A stretch of DNA of 64,000 bases from Sulfuricurvum sp. (GCF_028713855.1 NZ_JAQTNN010000004.1:118779-182778); one strand, 5' to 3'. Counted from the first letter of the stretch, positions 16,194 to 25,390 are shown. The notes: a model not told the origin generated them from the letters alone. Made by a program: numbers and translations.

Positions 16194-16853
16194 ATGCCCC
16201 TCTACCATATCGAATCGCTGGGACGTGATGCCTATATCACTTCCATCGCAAAGTTCCAAGACCGTGAGAGCATACGCTTTGCTGATCAGTCGTTAGCATG
16301 GTGGGATCGCCATTTCAGCTGGAATGCGCAAGGGTGTGCGGTGCTGTGCAATGAAAGAAATGAGCATTTATGCTATCTGTTCTCAAAAATCGATCGCTAT
16401 GGCGAATACATCACCCTCTACAACCTTTTTACCCCTCTCAACTCCCAACGCAATGGATACGCCACGCACATGCTCCGACTGATACTCGATCAAGCCCTCG
16501 AAAAACACGTCCGCCGAATCACGTTTTCTTCCGTTTCCGCATCACTCGATTTTTATCAGATACTCGGATTTATCTACTGGGGAGTAAACGATATCGGTGA
16601 TTACTACTGCAATCTCCCCCTTCCTAAAAGCGGACTCGCTGGAATAATAGAAATGGTCCAAGAATCGGATATCAAGACTCTGATCGGATCAAATCTAGCC
16701 AAAATCAATGCCAAAATCGATGGCAATGAACGTCATCTTTCCCCAACTCAAAGCCTGATCCATAAAGCGGATATTCTCAAACTCGGAAAGAGCTATGTTC
16801 GGGGGGAACTGAAAATCTTCAAAGAGTTATCCCAATCTCCAAGGATAAATTGA
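16194..16853 (+). CDS. GNAT family acetyltransferase-like protein
   Basis: 219 residues. A GNAT core lies in the first 140: YITLYNLFTPLNSQRNGYATHMLRLIL has the R-N-G-Y-A acetyl-CoA loop (motif A), followed by SSVSASLDFYQILGFIYWG (motif B). The C-terminal third has no recognised domain. AAGGA is 5' to the ATG. It precedes the parvulin gene by about 30 bases, so both may share a transcript. The substrate is unknown. Confidence 0.75.
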   Translation: MPLYHIESLGRDAYITSIAKFQDRESIRFADQSLAWWDRHFSWNAQGCAVLCNERNEHLCYLFSKIDRYGEYITLYNLFTPLNSQRNGYATHMLRLILDQALEKHVRRITFSSVSASLDFYQILGFIYWGVNDIGDYYCNLPLPKSGLAGIIEMVQESDIKTLIGSNLAKINAKIDGNERHLSPTQSLIHKADILKLGKSYVRGELKIFKELSQSPRIN

Positions 16854-16885
16854 GTAGAATTTCAAAAACAATCAAAGGGATTCTC

Positions 16886-17164
16886 ATGGCATGGGCAACC
16901 GCACGACATATTTTAGTAAGTACCGCAGATGAGTGCAACGCACTTAAAGCAGAGATTGAAAACGGAGCCTCTTTCGCTGAAATAGCGGCAGAACATTCAC
17001 AATGTCCATCCGGCCGTAAAGGGGGAGATTTGGGACGATTCAGCCCCGGACAAATGGTTCCTGAATTTGATAAAGCGGTATTTACCGGTGATGTCGGCGT
17101 ACTATATGGCCCAATTAAAACTCAATTCGGTTACCACTTACTCGAAGTAACGAGCAGAGGGTAA
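16886..17164 (+). CDS. Parvulin-type peptidyl-prolyl isomerase
   Basis: 92 residues: ATARHILV...ECNALKAEIENGASFAEIAAEHSQCPSGRKGGDLGRFSPGQMVPEFDKAVF and FGYHLLEV form a complete single parvulin (PpiC-like) domain without a signal peptide. It is a cytoplasmic PPIase like E. coli PpiC. The ATG at 16886 has AAAGGGA before it; the frame from 16850 would add a short non-family extension. The next gene, a BaiN-type flavoprotein, starts 11 bases later. Confidence 0.9.
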   Translation: MAWATARHILVSTADECNALKAEIENGASFAEIAAEHSQCPSGRKGGDLGRFSPGQMVPEFDKAVFTGDVGVLYGPIKTQFGYHLLEVTSRG

Positions 17165-17175
17165 TCACCTCCGGT

Positions 17176-18435
17176 ATGCAAAGTACCCCTGAATCTTCAT
17201 ATGATCTAATCGTCGTCGGAGCCGGAGCGGCAGGTATCATGGCCGCCATTACTTCCGCACGGCGGGGACATCGCGTCCTACTCCTCGAAAAACTCTCCAA
17301 AATCGCCGCAAAGCTAAAAGCAACCGGCGGCGGACGATGTAACCTTACCAACACCCTCTCAAATGACGATTTTATGGCACGATTCGGACGGGACGGACGG
17401 TTTATGACCCCTGCTTTGAACGCACTGGATCACAAAGCACTTATCGCTTTTTTCGCCGAAATCGGGGTAGAGAGTCATGCACCGGATGGTTACCGTGTTT
17501 TTCCGATTTCCCACAGCTCGGTCACTATTATCACCGCACTCGAAGAGGAGATGGAAAGGCTGGGAATTACCCTCATCACCTCGGCACGTGTCGAGGGGCT
17601 GGAACACAACGGTGAACGTATCTGCGCAGTAAGTACCGATTCTCAAGTCTATAATGCACCTAACGTCATCATCGCCACAGGGGGTCTGGGGTATCCGCAA
17701 CTGGGAGCGGAAGGGGACGGATTTAATCTTGCATCCCAAATCGGGCACAAAGTTACGGAACTCTATCCCGCTATGATGCCTCTTCGTACCAAAGAGATAT
17801 GGGTAGCGCAGTGCCGTGCAGACACCATCCCCAAAGTCGAGATTCGTATCGATCTGACTAAAGCCAAAAATATCCGCGCTCATGGGGATCTAATTTTCAC
17901 CCAAAACGGTATTCGCGGCCCCGTCGTCCTCGATGTCGCCCGCTATATCACTCCGCTTATCGAAAAATACGGCTCCGTTCCTCTGCTGATCAACATGACC
18001 AAAGGGCTGAATGAAGAGCAGATTCGAGCTCATATTAAAAAAGAGATAGACAGAAATCCCGAACAATCCATACTAATTCATATGATGACCCTTTTGCCGG
18101 AATCACTGAGTCGTGCACTCTGCACACTTGCCGAAGCCGATCCCGATAAAGGGTTTAATAAACTCGAAGGCTACCAGCGAGACCGTCTCATCAAGCTCCT
18201 AGCATGGACACCGCTTACCGTGATCGGTCATGACGGATTTAAAATGGCAATGATCACCCGTGGCGGTGTATCGCTCAAAGAGATACGCCCTGAAAGCATG
18301 GAGAGTAAAATCATCAACGGTCTCTACTTCTGCGGCGAAGTGATGGATCTCGACGGTCCATGCGGCGGATATAATTTACAATGGTCATTTGCCAGCGGAT
18401 ATCTGGCGGGACATTTGGGATCACTTTTCCATTAG
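17176..18435 (+). CDS. BaiN/HI0933-family FAD-dependent oxidoreductase
   Basis: 419 residues. FAD fingerprint VVGAGAAGIMAAITSARRG at the N-terminus, KLKATGGGRCNLTN (diagnostic for the HI0933/YhiN/BaiN family), a middle substrate domain with a LPE helix, and the C-terminal CGEVMDLDGPCGGYNLQWSFASG motif closing over FAD. Members are widespread; some reduce bile acids, but most have unknown substrates. It follows the parvulin gene closely, as an operon. Confidence 0.92.
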   Translation: MQSTPESSYDLIVVGAGAAGIMAAITSARRGHRVLLLEKLSKIAAKLKATGGGRCNLTNTLSNDDFMARFGRDGRFMTPALNALDHKALIAFFAEIGVESHAPDGYRVFPISHSSVTIITALEEEMERLGITLITSARVEGLEHNGERICAVSTDSQVYNAPNVIIATGGLGYPQLGAEGDGFNLASQIGHKVTELYPAMMPLRTKEIWVAQCRADTIPKVEIRIDLTKAKNIRAHGDLIFTQNGIRGPVVLDVARYITPLIEKYGSVPLLINMTKGLNEEQIRAHIKKEIDRNPEQSILIHMMTLLPESLSRALCTLAEADPDKGFNKLEGYQRDRLIKLLAWTPLTVIGHDGFKMAMITRGGVSLKEIRPESMESKIINGLYFCGEVMDLDGPCGGYNLQWSFASGYLAGHLGSLFH

Positions 18436-18640
18436 GAAAGCCAACACACTCTCCGTCCACATACACAAATACATTTTCCATAAAAATACCGCAAAAAGAT
18501 TCATCTCCTTATTATCCGATTTTTTACGCTATAAAATTTATTATTTTTAAATATTCTTTTAGTATACAAGCACTAAGATTATTATATTTGGTTTTAAAAA
18601 AATACATTGAGCGTATACATCTTTACTTAAAGGGGAAGGT

Positions 18641-18811
18641 ATGAACGAGTTATCAGTATTATGGCAAGAGTGGACGACGCCCTATTCCTTGGAATTAATC
18701 AAGAATGGAATACTTTTAGGCGTTTTTGCCGGGATTTCGGAAGGATATCTTGTCAATCTATTAATGAAGGCTATGGGAATGTTCGATATTGTAATGATTT
18801 ATAGCAAATAA
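18641..18811 (+). CDS. Small membrane-associated protein, 56 aa
   Basis: An ATG at 18641 with a very strong Shine-Dalgarno AGGGGAAGG (18631-18639) opens a 56-codon frame that ends at 18811. The product begins MNELSVLWQEW and carries one likely membrane helix (residues about 20-45, NGILLGVFAGISEGYLVNLL). It is similar in style to other small envelope proteins of this lineage. No function is recognised; its only support is the ribosome site and the hydrophobic segment. Confidence 0.55.
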   Translation: MNELSVLWQEWTTPYSLELIKNGILLGVFAGISEGYLVNLLMKAMGMFDIVMIYSK

Positions 18812-18950
18812 TCTGACAAAATCATTTGAGCACCCCTACTAGTTATCTCCACGCTAAATAAATCCTTAGTCTATTTCTATATTTAGAAAACTTATATATT
18901 AATTATTTTTCCTGTTTTATCATGTGTCATATTTATCCAAGGAGTCAGTC

Positions 18951-19430
18951 ATGTTACGGATGCTATCTTCTATCCTATTTGTCGGATTGTTATCTTCCTC
19001 AGTGAGTGGTGTCGAATACGACGGTGAAAAAAGTGTTATTTTCGAAACCAAATACGATGTATGTGTCATCCCTCCTCAGGTTGATGACGCCATCGCAAAA
19101 GGGGTTAACGTTGTCGACGTCGTAACGGCAAAAAAACTTTACGATCAAAAATGCAATTTTTATGATGCACGCGAAAAACGCCATTATCTAAAAGAGCACA
19201 TCAAAGGAGCCTATCCGGTCTATTTTGATGTTTCCAAAGCAGAGTACATCGTGATACAGCTTCCTAAAGACAAAGACGAAAAAGTTCTGTTTTATTGCTA
19301 CGGGGAAACATGTGCCAACTCGTATGAAGCCGCTTTAGCCGTTCGAAAACTCGGATATACCCATGTGTACTGGCTACTCAACGGATTTGGCGAATGGAAA
19401 GAGAACAAATATCCCATCGAAGCACAATAG
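18951..19430 (+). CDS. Secreted rhodanese-domain protein
   Basis: 159 residues with a signal peptide (about 1-22) and a rhodanese-like domain: YDAREKRHYLKEHIKGAYPV (HIxGA element, before the catalytic loop) and VLFYCYGETCANSYEAA, whose Cys after FY is the persulfide-carrying residue. Exported single-domain rhodaneses transfer sulfane sulfur in the periplasm, which fits a sulfur oxidiser. AAGGAG at 18939-18944 fixes the ATG at 18951. Confidence 0.85.
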   Translation: MLRMLSSILFVGLLSSSVSGVEYDGEKSVIFETKYDVCVIPPQVDDAIAKGVNVVDVVTAKKLYDQKCNFYDAREKRHYLKEHIKGAYPVYFDVSKAEYIVIQLPKDKDEKVLFYCYGETCANSYEAALAVRKLGYTHVYWLLNGFGEWKENKYPIEAQ

Positions 19431-19502
19431 ACAAATGGAATATTAATCTCAAATCCCCTACAATGAGTCTCTAAATATGAAACAGAGACTCGAAAGGGCA
19501 AT

Positions 19503-19715
19503 GTGCAAAAATACATCCATTATGACCCCTCCCCTGAAGATATTTACACTTTTCATATGCAAGTGAATTCAGACAGTGGGCATCACTACTACAAGATCCA
19601 TTTATCTGAATTGAGCGAGGGACAGCGAAAACACATTTCTCAGCGTTTTGGCGTATCTTTGAATATCTTGGAGAGTGAGCCCTATCTTGTGTTGGTCAGA
19701 ATGATAGATATCTAA
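19503..19715 (+). CDS. Small unknown protein, GTG start
   Basis: 70 residues from a GTG at 19503 preceded by GAAAGGG. The product is soluble (QKYIHYDPSPEDIYTFHM..., EGQRKHISQRFGVS). It has no signal or recognised motif and precedes the HlyD-ABC operon by 54 bases in the same direction. It could be its first gene, but the gap holds a likely promoter. Confidence 0.5.
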   Translation: MQKYIHYDPSPEDIYTFHMQVNSDSGHHYYKIHLSELSEGQRKHISQRFGVSLNILESEPYLVLVRMIDI

Positions 19716-19769
19716 AACCTTCATTTCGCTATACTACACCCTATTAACGTATTTATACGAAGGTCATCG

Positions 19770-20726
19770 ATGCCAAAAATATTTCTCCTTTTTCTCTTAT
19801 CCGTGTTGATACTTACCGGATGCAAAAAAGATGAACCGATAACGTATCAAGGCTATGTTGAGGGCGAATACGTCAACATAGCCTCATCTCAAAGCGGAAG
19901 ACTCGATAAGCTGTTTGTGTCACGGGGAGACAATGTAAAAGCCGATTCACCCCTCTTTGTATTGGATTCTGAAAATGAAACGGCACAGCTTCATCAAAAT
20001 GAATCCGAATTAGCCTCAGCGCAAGCGGTGCTAAACGATATGCAAAAAGGTTCCCGTACCGAAGAACTCGATGTTATCAAAGCCAAACTCACCCAAGCCA
20101 AAGCGGATGCCGATAATTTTAGAGAACAACTTAACCGTAACCAAGAACTCTATAAAGCTAACGCTCTCTCCAAAGAAGCACTCGATAACACGACAGCATC
20201 CGCTCATAGAAGTGCGGCGTTGGTGAATGAACTGCAAAAAACCCTGAAGGTCGCCCAGATCGGTGATCGTAGCGACCGTATTGAAGCCCAAAAAGCCAAA
20301 ATAGATCAAATTCAGGCGCTAATCACCCAAACCACGTGGAAGTTGAGCGAAAAAGCGCGTAAATCACCCTCCGATGCAATCGTATTTGACACGTTGTACC
20401 GTGAAGGAGAATTCGTCCCTATGGGGGGAATCGTGGTACGTTTACTCCCGCCGCAAAATCGGAAAATACGCTTTTTTGTGCCGCAGAATATCGCTGAAAA
20501 ACTTACCGTCAATCAAAATCTGACCATCGTTTCACGCAGTGACGGGAAAAAGCTCTCCGCACATGTTACCTATATTTCAACGGAAGCGGAATATACCCCT
20601 CCGATCATTTACAGTAACGAAACCAAAGATCAACTCATTTATATGATCGAAGCCTATCCGCTGAGTTCCGATGCTCCATTACTCCATCCCGGTCAGCCTG
20701 TGGAAGTTTCTCTTGAACACTCCTGA
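19770..20726 (+). CDS. HlyD/YbhG-type membrane fusion lipoprotein
   Basis: 318 residues with a lipoprotein signal (lipobox LTGC at about 18-21), a biotinyl-lipoyl half near residue 35-60 (YVNIASSQSGRLDKLFVSRGDNV) and 185-210, a long coiled coil rich in Gln/Ala (about 70-180) and a beta-barrel end. It should bridge the inner-membrane ABC exporter at 20713-22765 to the outer membrane. Its stop overlaps the ATPase start. Exporters of this YbhGFSR type handle drugs or hydrophobic compounds; the cargo is not known. Confidence 0.9.
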   Translation: MPKIFLLFLLSVLILTGCKKDEPITYQGYVEGEYVNIASSQSGRLDKLFVSRGDNVKADSPLFVLDSENETAQLHQNESELASAQAVLNDMQKGSRTEELDVIKAKLTQAKADADNFREQLNRNQELYKANALSKEALDNTTASAHRSAALVNELQKTLKVAQIGDRSDRIEAQKAKIDQIQALITQTTWKLSEKARKSPSDAIVFDTLYREGEFVPMGGIVVRLLPPQNRKIRFFVPQNIAEKLTVNQNLTIVSRSDGKKLSAHVTYISTEAEYTPPIIYSNETKDQLIYMIEAYPLSSDAPLLHPGQPVEVSLEHS

Positions 20727-21636
20727 TTATGCGATCGATGTTCGAGATCTCAACAAATATTTCGGGGATAAACATGTTGTCAAAAATCTCTCGCTCCAAG
20801 TGGGGCGCGGTGAAATCGTCGGATTTTTAGGACCAAACGGAAGCGGTAAAACAACCGCCATTCGGATGATGTGCGGACTTTTGACTCCCGATAGCGGTGA
20901 AGGACACTGCCTCGGATACAATATAGCAACCCAAAGTGATGCCATCAAGCGCGAAGTGGGGTATATGACCCAAAAATTCTCCTACTGGGAAGATTTGAGT
21001 ATTCGCGAAAATCTCGATTTTGTCGCACGGGTGTATGAGCTGGCCAACCGTAAGCACGTTGTCGACGAAGCGCTCGAAACCCTCGGACTCACCTCCCGCT
21101 CATCCCAACTCGCACGCTCACTCTCCGGCGGATGGAAACAGCGTCTTGCCCTAGCGGCCTGTATGCTTCGCCATCCCAAACTGCTGCTTTTGGATGAGCC
21201 GACTGCAGGGGTCGATCCCAGTGCACGGCGCGATTTTTGGGAAGAACTTCACGAACTGGCTTCAAAGGGGGTTTCAGTACTTATAAGTACCCACTATATG
21301 GATGAGGCTGAACGATGTCACAAGCTCGCCTACATCGCCTATGGAAATCTCCTCGCGCAAGGAAGTGCCAAAAATATTATTCAGACGCAAGGTCTATCTA
21401 CCTACGAGATACGAGGTGAAAATCTGATGGATATTTCCAAATTTCTTGAACGGCATGAGGCCATCGAGCAAACCGTTATTTTCGGTACAACACTCCATGT
21501 GAGCGGAAAAAATCCACAAGCGATCGAAACTCTATTAGAAGGACAAAACTTTGCGCCCATTCCCACGTCGCTCGAAGATGTTTTTATCTATCTGATGAAA
21601 CAAACCCAAGATAATTTTGGAGATGAGAGTGTTTAA
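20713..21636 (+). CDS. ABC exporter ATP-binding protein
   Basis: About 307 residues: Walker A GPNGSGKTTA, Q-loop at MTQKFSYWED, signature LSGGWKQRLALA, Walker B LLLLDEPTAGVDP and H-loop ISTHYMDEAERC, all intact, as in the DrrA/YbhF group. The TTG at 20713, overlapping the HlyD stop with GGAAG ahead, is preferred to an ATG at 20671 buried 56 bases in the HlyD gene. It works with the lipoprotein before and the permease after it. Confidence 0.9.
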   Translation: MNTPDYAIDVRDLNKYFGDKHVVKNLSLQVGRGEIVGFLGPNGSGKTTAIRMMCGLLTPDSGEGHCLGYNIATQSDAIKREVGYMTQKFSYWEDLSIRENLDFVARVYELANRKHVVDEALETLGLTSRSSQLARSLSGGWKQRLALAACMLRHPKLLLLDEPTAGVDPSARRDFWEELHELASKGVSVLISTHYMDEAERCHKLAYIAYGNLLAQGSAKNIIQTQGLSTYEIRGENLMDISKFLERHEAIEQTVIFGTTLHVSGKNPQAIETLLEGQNFAPIPTSLEDVFIYLMKQTQDNFGDESV

Positions 21637-22765
21637 TGCCTTCAGCTTCTCACGATGGTGGGGAATTATCATCAAAGAGTTTCTACAGCTCAAACGTGAC
21701 CGTGTCACCTTCGCCATGATGGTTGGAATCCCTATCATCCAACTTGCACTTTTCGGTTTTGCCATCAACACCGATCCCAAACATCTCCCCACCGCCGTCG
21801 TCTCGTATGACAAAAGCGAGTTTACCCGTACCCTCATATCGGCTATGCAGACATCACAATACTATGCAATCGATACCCATTATACGACCCCCAACGATGC
21901 GCAAGACGCATTAAAAAAAGGAAAAATACTTTTTATCCTCACCATCCCTGCTGATTTTACCCAAAAACTTCTGCGCGGTGAAAAACCTTCATTACTTCTC
22001 GAAGCCGATGCTACCGACCCCGTTACCGTATCAACGGCACTGCTATCGATCGAAGGTATAGCCACACAGGTCGCTAAAAAAGATTTAACGGGAGCGCTTG
22101 CAGGATTTGCCAATCTGCAAAAACCATTTGATGTACGGATTCATCGCCTCTATAATCCCAACGGTATCAACCAGTACAATATCATTCCCGGTCTCATGGG
22201 GACACTGATGACCATGACCCTTACTATGATGACCGCATTGGCTATCACGCGTGAACGCGAACGGGGGACGATGGAAAATCTCCTCGCCACCCCTGCTCGG
22301 CCTCTGGAGATTATGACAGGGAAAATCATCCCCTACGTCTTTATCGGTCTTCTCCAAGCTACCCTTATTTTATGTGCATCGTATTTTGTCTTTAACGTTC
22401 CGTTTAACGGTTCAATCATTTTGGCCTACGGTGTTGCCCTGCTCTTCATCGTCGTCAATCTTACCATCGGGATCACCATCTCTTCGTTGGCACAAAATAT
22501 GTTGCAGGCGCTACAGCTCACCATCTTTTATTTTCTCCCCAGCATCATGCTCTCAGGCTTTATGTTTCCCTTTTCAGGAATGCCGACTTGGGCTCAGCAT
22601 GTAGGGGAACTGCTTCCACTCACCTATTTCAACCGCCTGATCCGAGGTGTTGTTTTAAAAGGGAACGATTTTGCGGCCTTATGGCCAAACATGTGGCCTC
22701 TTATGCTTATTTGTCTGCTAACGATGATTTTAGCTGTCAAGTTTTATAAAAAGACCCTCGACTAA
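21623..22765 (+). CDS. ABC-2 type exporter permease
   Basis: About 380 residues. TM1 is near the N-terminus, then a large periplasmic loop (about 40-170), then five more helices with the family's RERERGTMENLLATPARPLEIM motif before TM3, which identifies the ABC2_membrane (YbhS/YbhR, DrrB-like) family. Only one permease gene is present, so the exporter may use a homodimer. It overlaps the ATPase gene by 14 bases; an alternative GTG start at 21629 has GGAG six bases upstream. Confidence 0.88.
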   Translation: MRVFNAFSFSRWWGIIIKEFLQLKRDRVTFAMMVGIPIIQLALFGFAINTDPKHLPTAVVSYDKSEFTRTLISAMQTSQYYAIDTHYTTPNDAQDALKKGKILFILTIPADFTQKLLRGEKPSLLLEADATDPVTVSTALLSIEGIATQVAKKDLTGALAGFANLQKPFDVRIHRLYNPNGINQYNIIPGLMGTLMTMTLTMMTALAITRERERGTMENLLATPARPLEIMTGKIIPYVFIGLLQATLILCASYFVFNVPFNGSIILAYGVALLFIVVNLTIGITISSLAQNMLQALQLTIFYFLPSIMLSGFMFPFSGMPTWAQHVGELLPLTYFNRLIRGVVLKGNDFAALWPNMWPLMLICLLTMILAVKFYKKTLD

Positions 22766-22819
22766 AAAATAGACCTTATCTCGCTATAATTTCGCCTATT
22801 TTGTATTGAAATGGTCCCT

Positions 22820-23596
22820 ATGTCTAAACTTTTTTTCATTCTCACATTCCTCTTTCATCTTGCCCTTTTCGCCGATACGCGTGTTATTTATGACATTCGT
22901 GGAGAATCTCCCCTTCTGGATGCCAACCTAACTCAATTTTTAGACAAATGGCGCACGAATACCATCACCCCCGTTAAAGAGGGAAATTACACCAATGTGA
23001 TTGTCAACGGCTCACCTATGAATAAAACGATCGCTCTCACCTTCGATGATGCCCCCGATGAGAACAACACCTGCAAGCTCCTCGATATTCTCAAAACCCA
23101 TAATGTCAAAGCGGCTTTTTTCATGATCGGCGGCACCATGGTTGATAGTAATACCACCGTAGTCCAAAGAGCAAGCGATGAAGGTCATCTTGTCCTCAAC
23201 CATACGTTTAACCATCCGCGTCTCACCGATCTCAATGAAAGTGCCATCACCCAACAACTAACCCAAGCCGCAGAGCGTATCGAGACGATTACCGGACACT
23301 ACCCACTCCTTTATCGACCACCCTATGGTTCGATCAATCCCCTCGTTGTGGATACTGTCAATGCACAAGGAATGACCACCGTCCTCTGGTCACTCGATTC
23401 GCTAGACTGGACACTCAAAGATCCCGATGCCGTTGTAACCAATGTCACAAACAACATCCGAAACGGCGATATTATCCTGATGCACCGAAATCCGACCAGT
23501 GTGGGTGCGCTCCCGAGGGTTATCGAAAAACTCACGGAACTGGGTTATACCTTTCTCCGCCTTGATGAATTACTGGTGATTAAAGCGTACCGATAG
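22820..23596 (+). CDS. Secreted polysaccharide deacetylase (NodB-like)
   Basis: 258 residues with a signal peptide (about 1-19). The NodB motifs are present in order: ALTFDDAPDE (catalytic Asp and metal Asp), LVLNHTFNHPRL (H-x-x-x-H metal pair), LLYRPPYGSIN, SLDSLDWTL and ILMHRNP. It hydrolyses N- or O-acetyl groups from envelope polysaccharide or peptidoglycan. It is monocistronic, and the short ATG at 22820 is preferred to 22811 since it begins the signal peptide. Confidence 0.9.
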   Translation: MSKLFFILTFLFHLALFADTRVIYDIRGESPLLDANLTQFLDKWRTNTITPVKEGNYTNVIVNGSPMNKTIALTFDDAPDENNTCKLLDILKTHNVKAAFFMIGGTMVDSNTTVVQRASDEGHLVLNHTFNHPRLTDLNESAITQQLTQAAERIETITGHYPLLYRPPYGSINPLVVDTVNAQGMTTVLWSLDSLDWTLKDPDAVVTNVTNNIRNGDIILMHRNPTSVGALPRVIEKLTELGYTFLRLDELLVIKAYR

Positions 23597-23706
23597 AATT
23601 ACGCTATAATTACATAATCATTTGCGTCTTCGGTCTACGCTTGACATTCTTCAACGACCGCTTATCCCCCCTCTTAGATGAGGCCTATGTACCCAAGGAC
23701 TATTTT

Positions 23707-24894
23707 ATGTCATCGACACCTATCAAACGCCAGAACCATCGTATCCACCCGTGTAACCGTCCACGCAAAAATGAACTTATCCATTTTTTAATCGAACGCA
23801 ATGCCGGAAAAAAGATTCTGATCGTTACTTCGAATGAATACGAAGAACTCACTACCCTTTTCGCCGGAAAAAACATCACCGTTTTATGTGATGCTGCTTT
23901 GGCAGAAACTCCCGATCTTCGCTGCGAAGTGCTTATCAGTTATGACCTCCCTGAAAAAGCGATCGTCTATATGTCACGCTTTGCCCGAGCGAGTGAATAC
24001 GCTCTCATCACCCTCGATGAACAAGATCAAAAACGGCTCTATCCTATCGAATTACTCAACGGACGAACCATTACTCAAGAAGTGGTCAAAGGATTCGAAC
24101 CCGATTTCGGAATCGCCGTAGACAATCAGCAAAAAGCCGAAGCAAAAGCACGACGTGATGAGCGGGAAGCTCGTGATGCGTCAGATCCGCGAAATCGTGA
24201 TAAAAAACCGATCCGTGATACCAATGCACGCCCGGAACGCGTACGCGATGATGCACGCAGTGATCGTCGACCTGCACGCGGTGTGGATGACGGATTTACT
24301 TCTAAAAAACAGCATAACAGTAAACCTCGCTTTGTCGGTAAAGATGAAAGCGGTAAACCGATCTTCGAGGGGAAAACCCGCGAACGCAACCATTACATCG
24401 ACGGAACACCTCGCTCCGATACTGAAAAAGCGACCAAAACTCCTTACAGCAGCAAACCGAAGTTTTTTGGTGACAAAGCCGGAAGTTCCGATGGGCGAAA
24501 ACCAGCCGATGGAGAGAAAAAACCGTACGGGGACAAGAAGCCTTACGGGGATAAAAAACCGTTTGGAGACAAGAAACCCTATGGCGACAAACCTGCATTT
24601 GGTGATAAAAAACCATACGGTGACAAGAAAGCGTTTGGAGATAAAAAGCCTTTCGGTGATAAACCTGCTTTCGGAGAAAAAAAACCATACGGTGACAAGA
24701 AAGCATTTGGAGACAAAAAACCTTATGGCGACAAGCCTGCTTTTGGTGATAAAAAGCCATACGGTGACAAAAAAGCGTTTGGAGATAAAAAACCATACAA
24801 TGACCGAAAGCCCGCAGAAGCACCGGCTACACCGAAACGTCCCCCTCGCCGAATAGACGTCAAATCATTCAAATCGCCTAAAGAGAGCGAATAA
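23707..24894 (+). CDS. Degenerate helicase-C-like protein with KPYGDK repeat tail
   Basis: 395 residues. The first 145 resemble the second RecA lobe of a DEAD-box helicase that has lost motif details: ILIVTSNEYEEL..FAG (motif IV-like), VLISYDLPEKAIVYMSRFARASEYALITLDE (in place of yDlP..yvHRiGRtgRag). There is no N-terminal ATPase lobe and no Walker A, so it is not an active helicase. From about 160 it is an Arg/Asp/Lys-rich disordered linker, then 16 hexapeptide repeats of [KP][PA][YF]GDK at 24520-24807. Probable RNA-binding role, by analogy with RGG-tailed cold-shock helicases. AAGGA precedes the ATG. Confidence 0.7.
   Translation: MSSTPIKRQNHRIHPCNRPRKNELIHFLIERNAGKKILIVTSNEYEELTTLFAGKNITVLCDAALAETPDLRCEVLISYDLPEKAIVYMSRFARASEYALITLDEQDQKRLYPIELLNGRTITQEVVKGFEPDFGIAVDNQQKAEAKARRDEREARDASDPRNRDKKPIRDTNARPERVRDDARSDRRPARGVDDGFTSKKQHNSKPRFVGKDESGKPIFEGKTRERNHYIDGTPRSDTEKATKTPYSSKPKFFGDKAGSSDGRKPADGEKKPYGDKKPYGDKKPFGDKKPYGDKPAFGDKKPYGDKKAFGDKKPFGDKPAFGEKKPYGDKKAFGDKKPYGDKPAFGDKKPYGDKKAFGDKKPYNDRKPAEAPATPKRPPRRIDVKSFKSPKESE
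24520..24807 (+). repeat. 18-bp hexapeptide tandem repeat, 16 copies
   Basis: Sixteen consecutive in-frame 18-base units encode variations of KPYGDK. Units 4-15 form three copies of a 4-unit, 72-base super-repeat: KP(Y/F)GDK, PAFG(D/E)K, KPYGDK, KAFGDK. Synonymous changes between copies show that the array is not brand new, but such arrays can change in copy number by slippage. Confidence 0.9.
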
Positions 24895-24914
24895 TCTCTT
24901 ATAAATCGATCTAA

Positions 24915-24929
24915 TTAATGGTATATTAA
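24915..24929. promoter_or_regulatory. Inverted repeat upstream of the Rrf2 gene
   Basis: TTAAT (24915-24919) and ATTAA (24925-24929) flank the core GGTAT. A -10-like TACAAT is at 24942-24947. This could be an operator for autoregulation by the Rrf2 protein. No binding data; the call rests on location and symmetry. Confidence 0.35.
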
Positions 24930-24976
24930 CGCTAACTCGAATACAATGTCTCTACACTATCCAATAGGAGATAACA

Positions 24977-25390
24977 TTGGCAGGTATTTCGACAAAAGGC
25001 AGCTATGGTCTCGCCGCTATGTATGAGTTAGCACTTCATTATGGACAAGGTCATCTTCAAATTCGTGATATTGCCGAAAAAGCCAATATTCCGCAAAACT
25101 ATCTGGAACAAATTCTTGCAACATTACGTAAAGAAGGATTGATTCAAAGTATACGTGGAGCGGGAGGCGGTTACTTGCTCGCAAAAGCTCCCAATACAAT
25201 CTCAGTATTTGACATATTAATCGCTTTGGAAGGGGAACTTTGTAACCCCTCTGATGAGCGGTTACAAGCTATTTTGTATATATATTGGAACCGAATTCGA
25301 GAAGATATGAAAGGTGTTTTTCACGAAACACTCCAAGATCTCGTCGATCAAGGGAATGCTCTGGATCAACAATCAATGTATTTTATTTAA
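24977..25390 (+). CDS. Rrf2 family transcriptional regulator, CymR-like
   Basis: 137 residues with the Rrf2 winged helix: STKGSYGLAAMYELALHYGQGHLQIRDIAEKANIPQNYLEQILATLRKEGLIQSIRGAGGGYLLAKAP is the family signature. Only one Cys (about 89) is seen, so it lacks the three Fe-S ligands of IscR or NsrR and is closer to CymR, the cysteine metabolism repressor. It lies tail-to-tail with the sulfate assimilation operon, so control of that operon is the obvious inference. TTG start at 24977 with TAGGAG six bases ahead. Confidence 0.85.
   Translation: MAGISTKGSYGLAAMYELALHYGQGHLQIRDIAEKANIPQNYLEQILATLRKEGLIQSIRGAGGGYLLAKAPNTISVFDILIALEGELCNPSDERLQAILYIYWNRIREDMKGVFHETLQDLVDQGNALDQQSMYFI

Noticed and set aside
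24520..24807. Repeat array considered as a CRISPR
   Set aside because: The units are contiguous, 18 bases, and all in frame in a gene; no spacers of constant length occur.
24155..24856. Plus- and minus-strand long frames over the hexapeptide repeat
   Set aside because: They arise from the 18-base repeat array, which keeps several frames open; only the KPYGDK frame has a ribosome site and a folded N-terminal domain.
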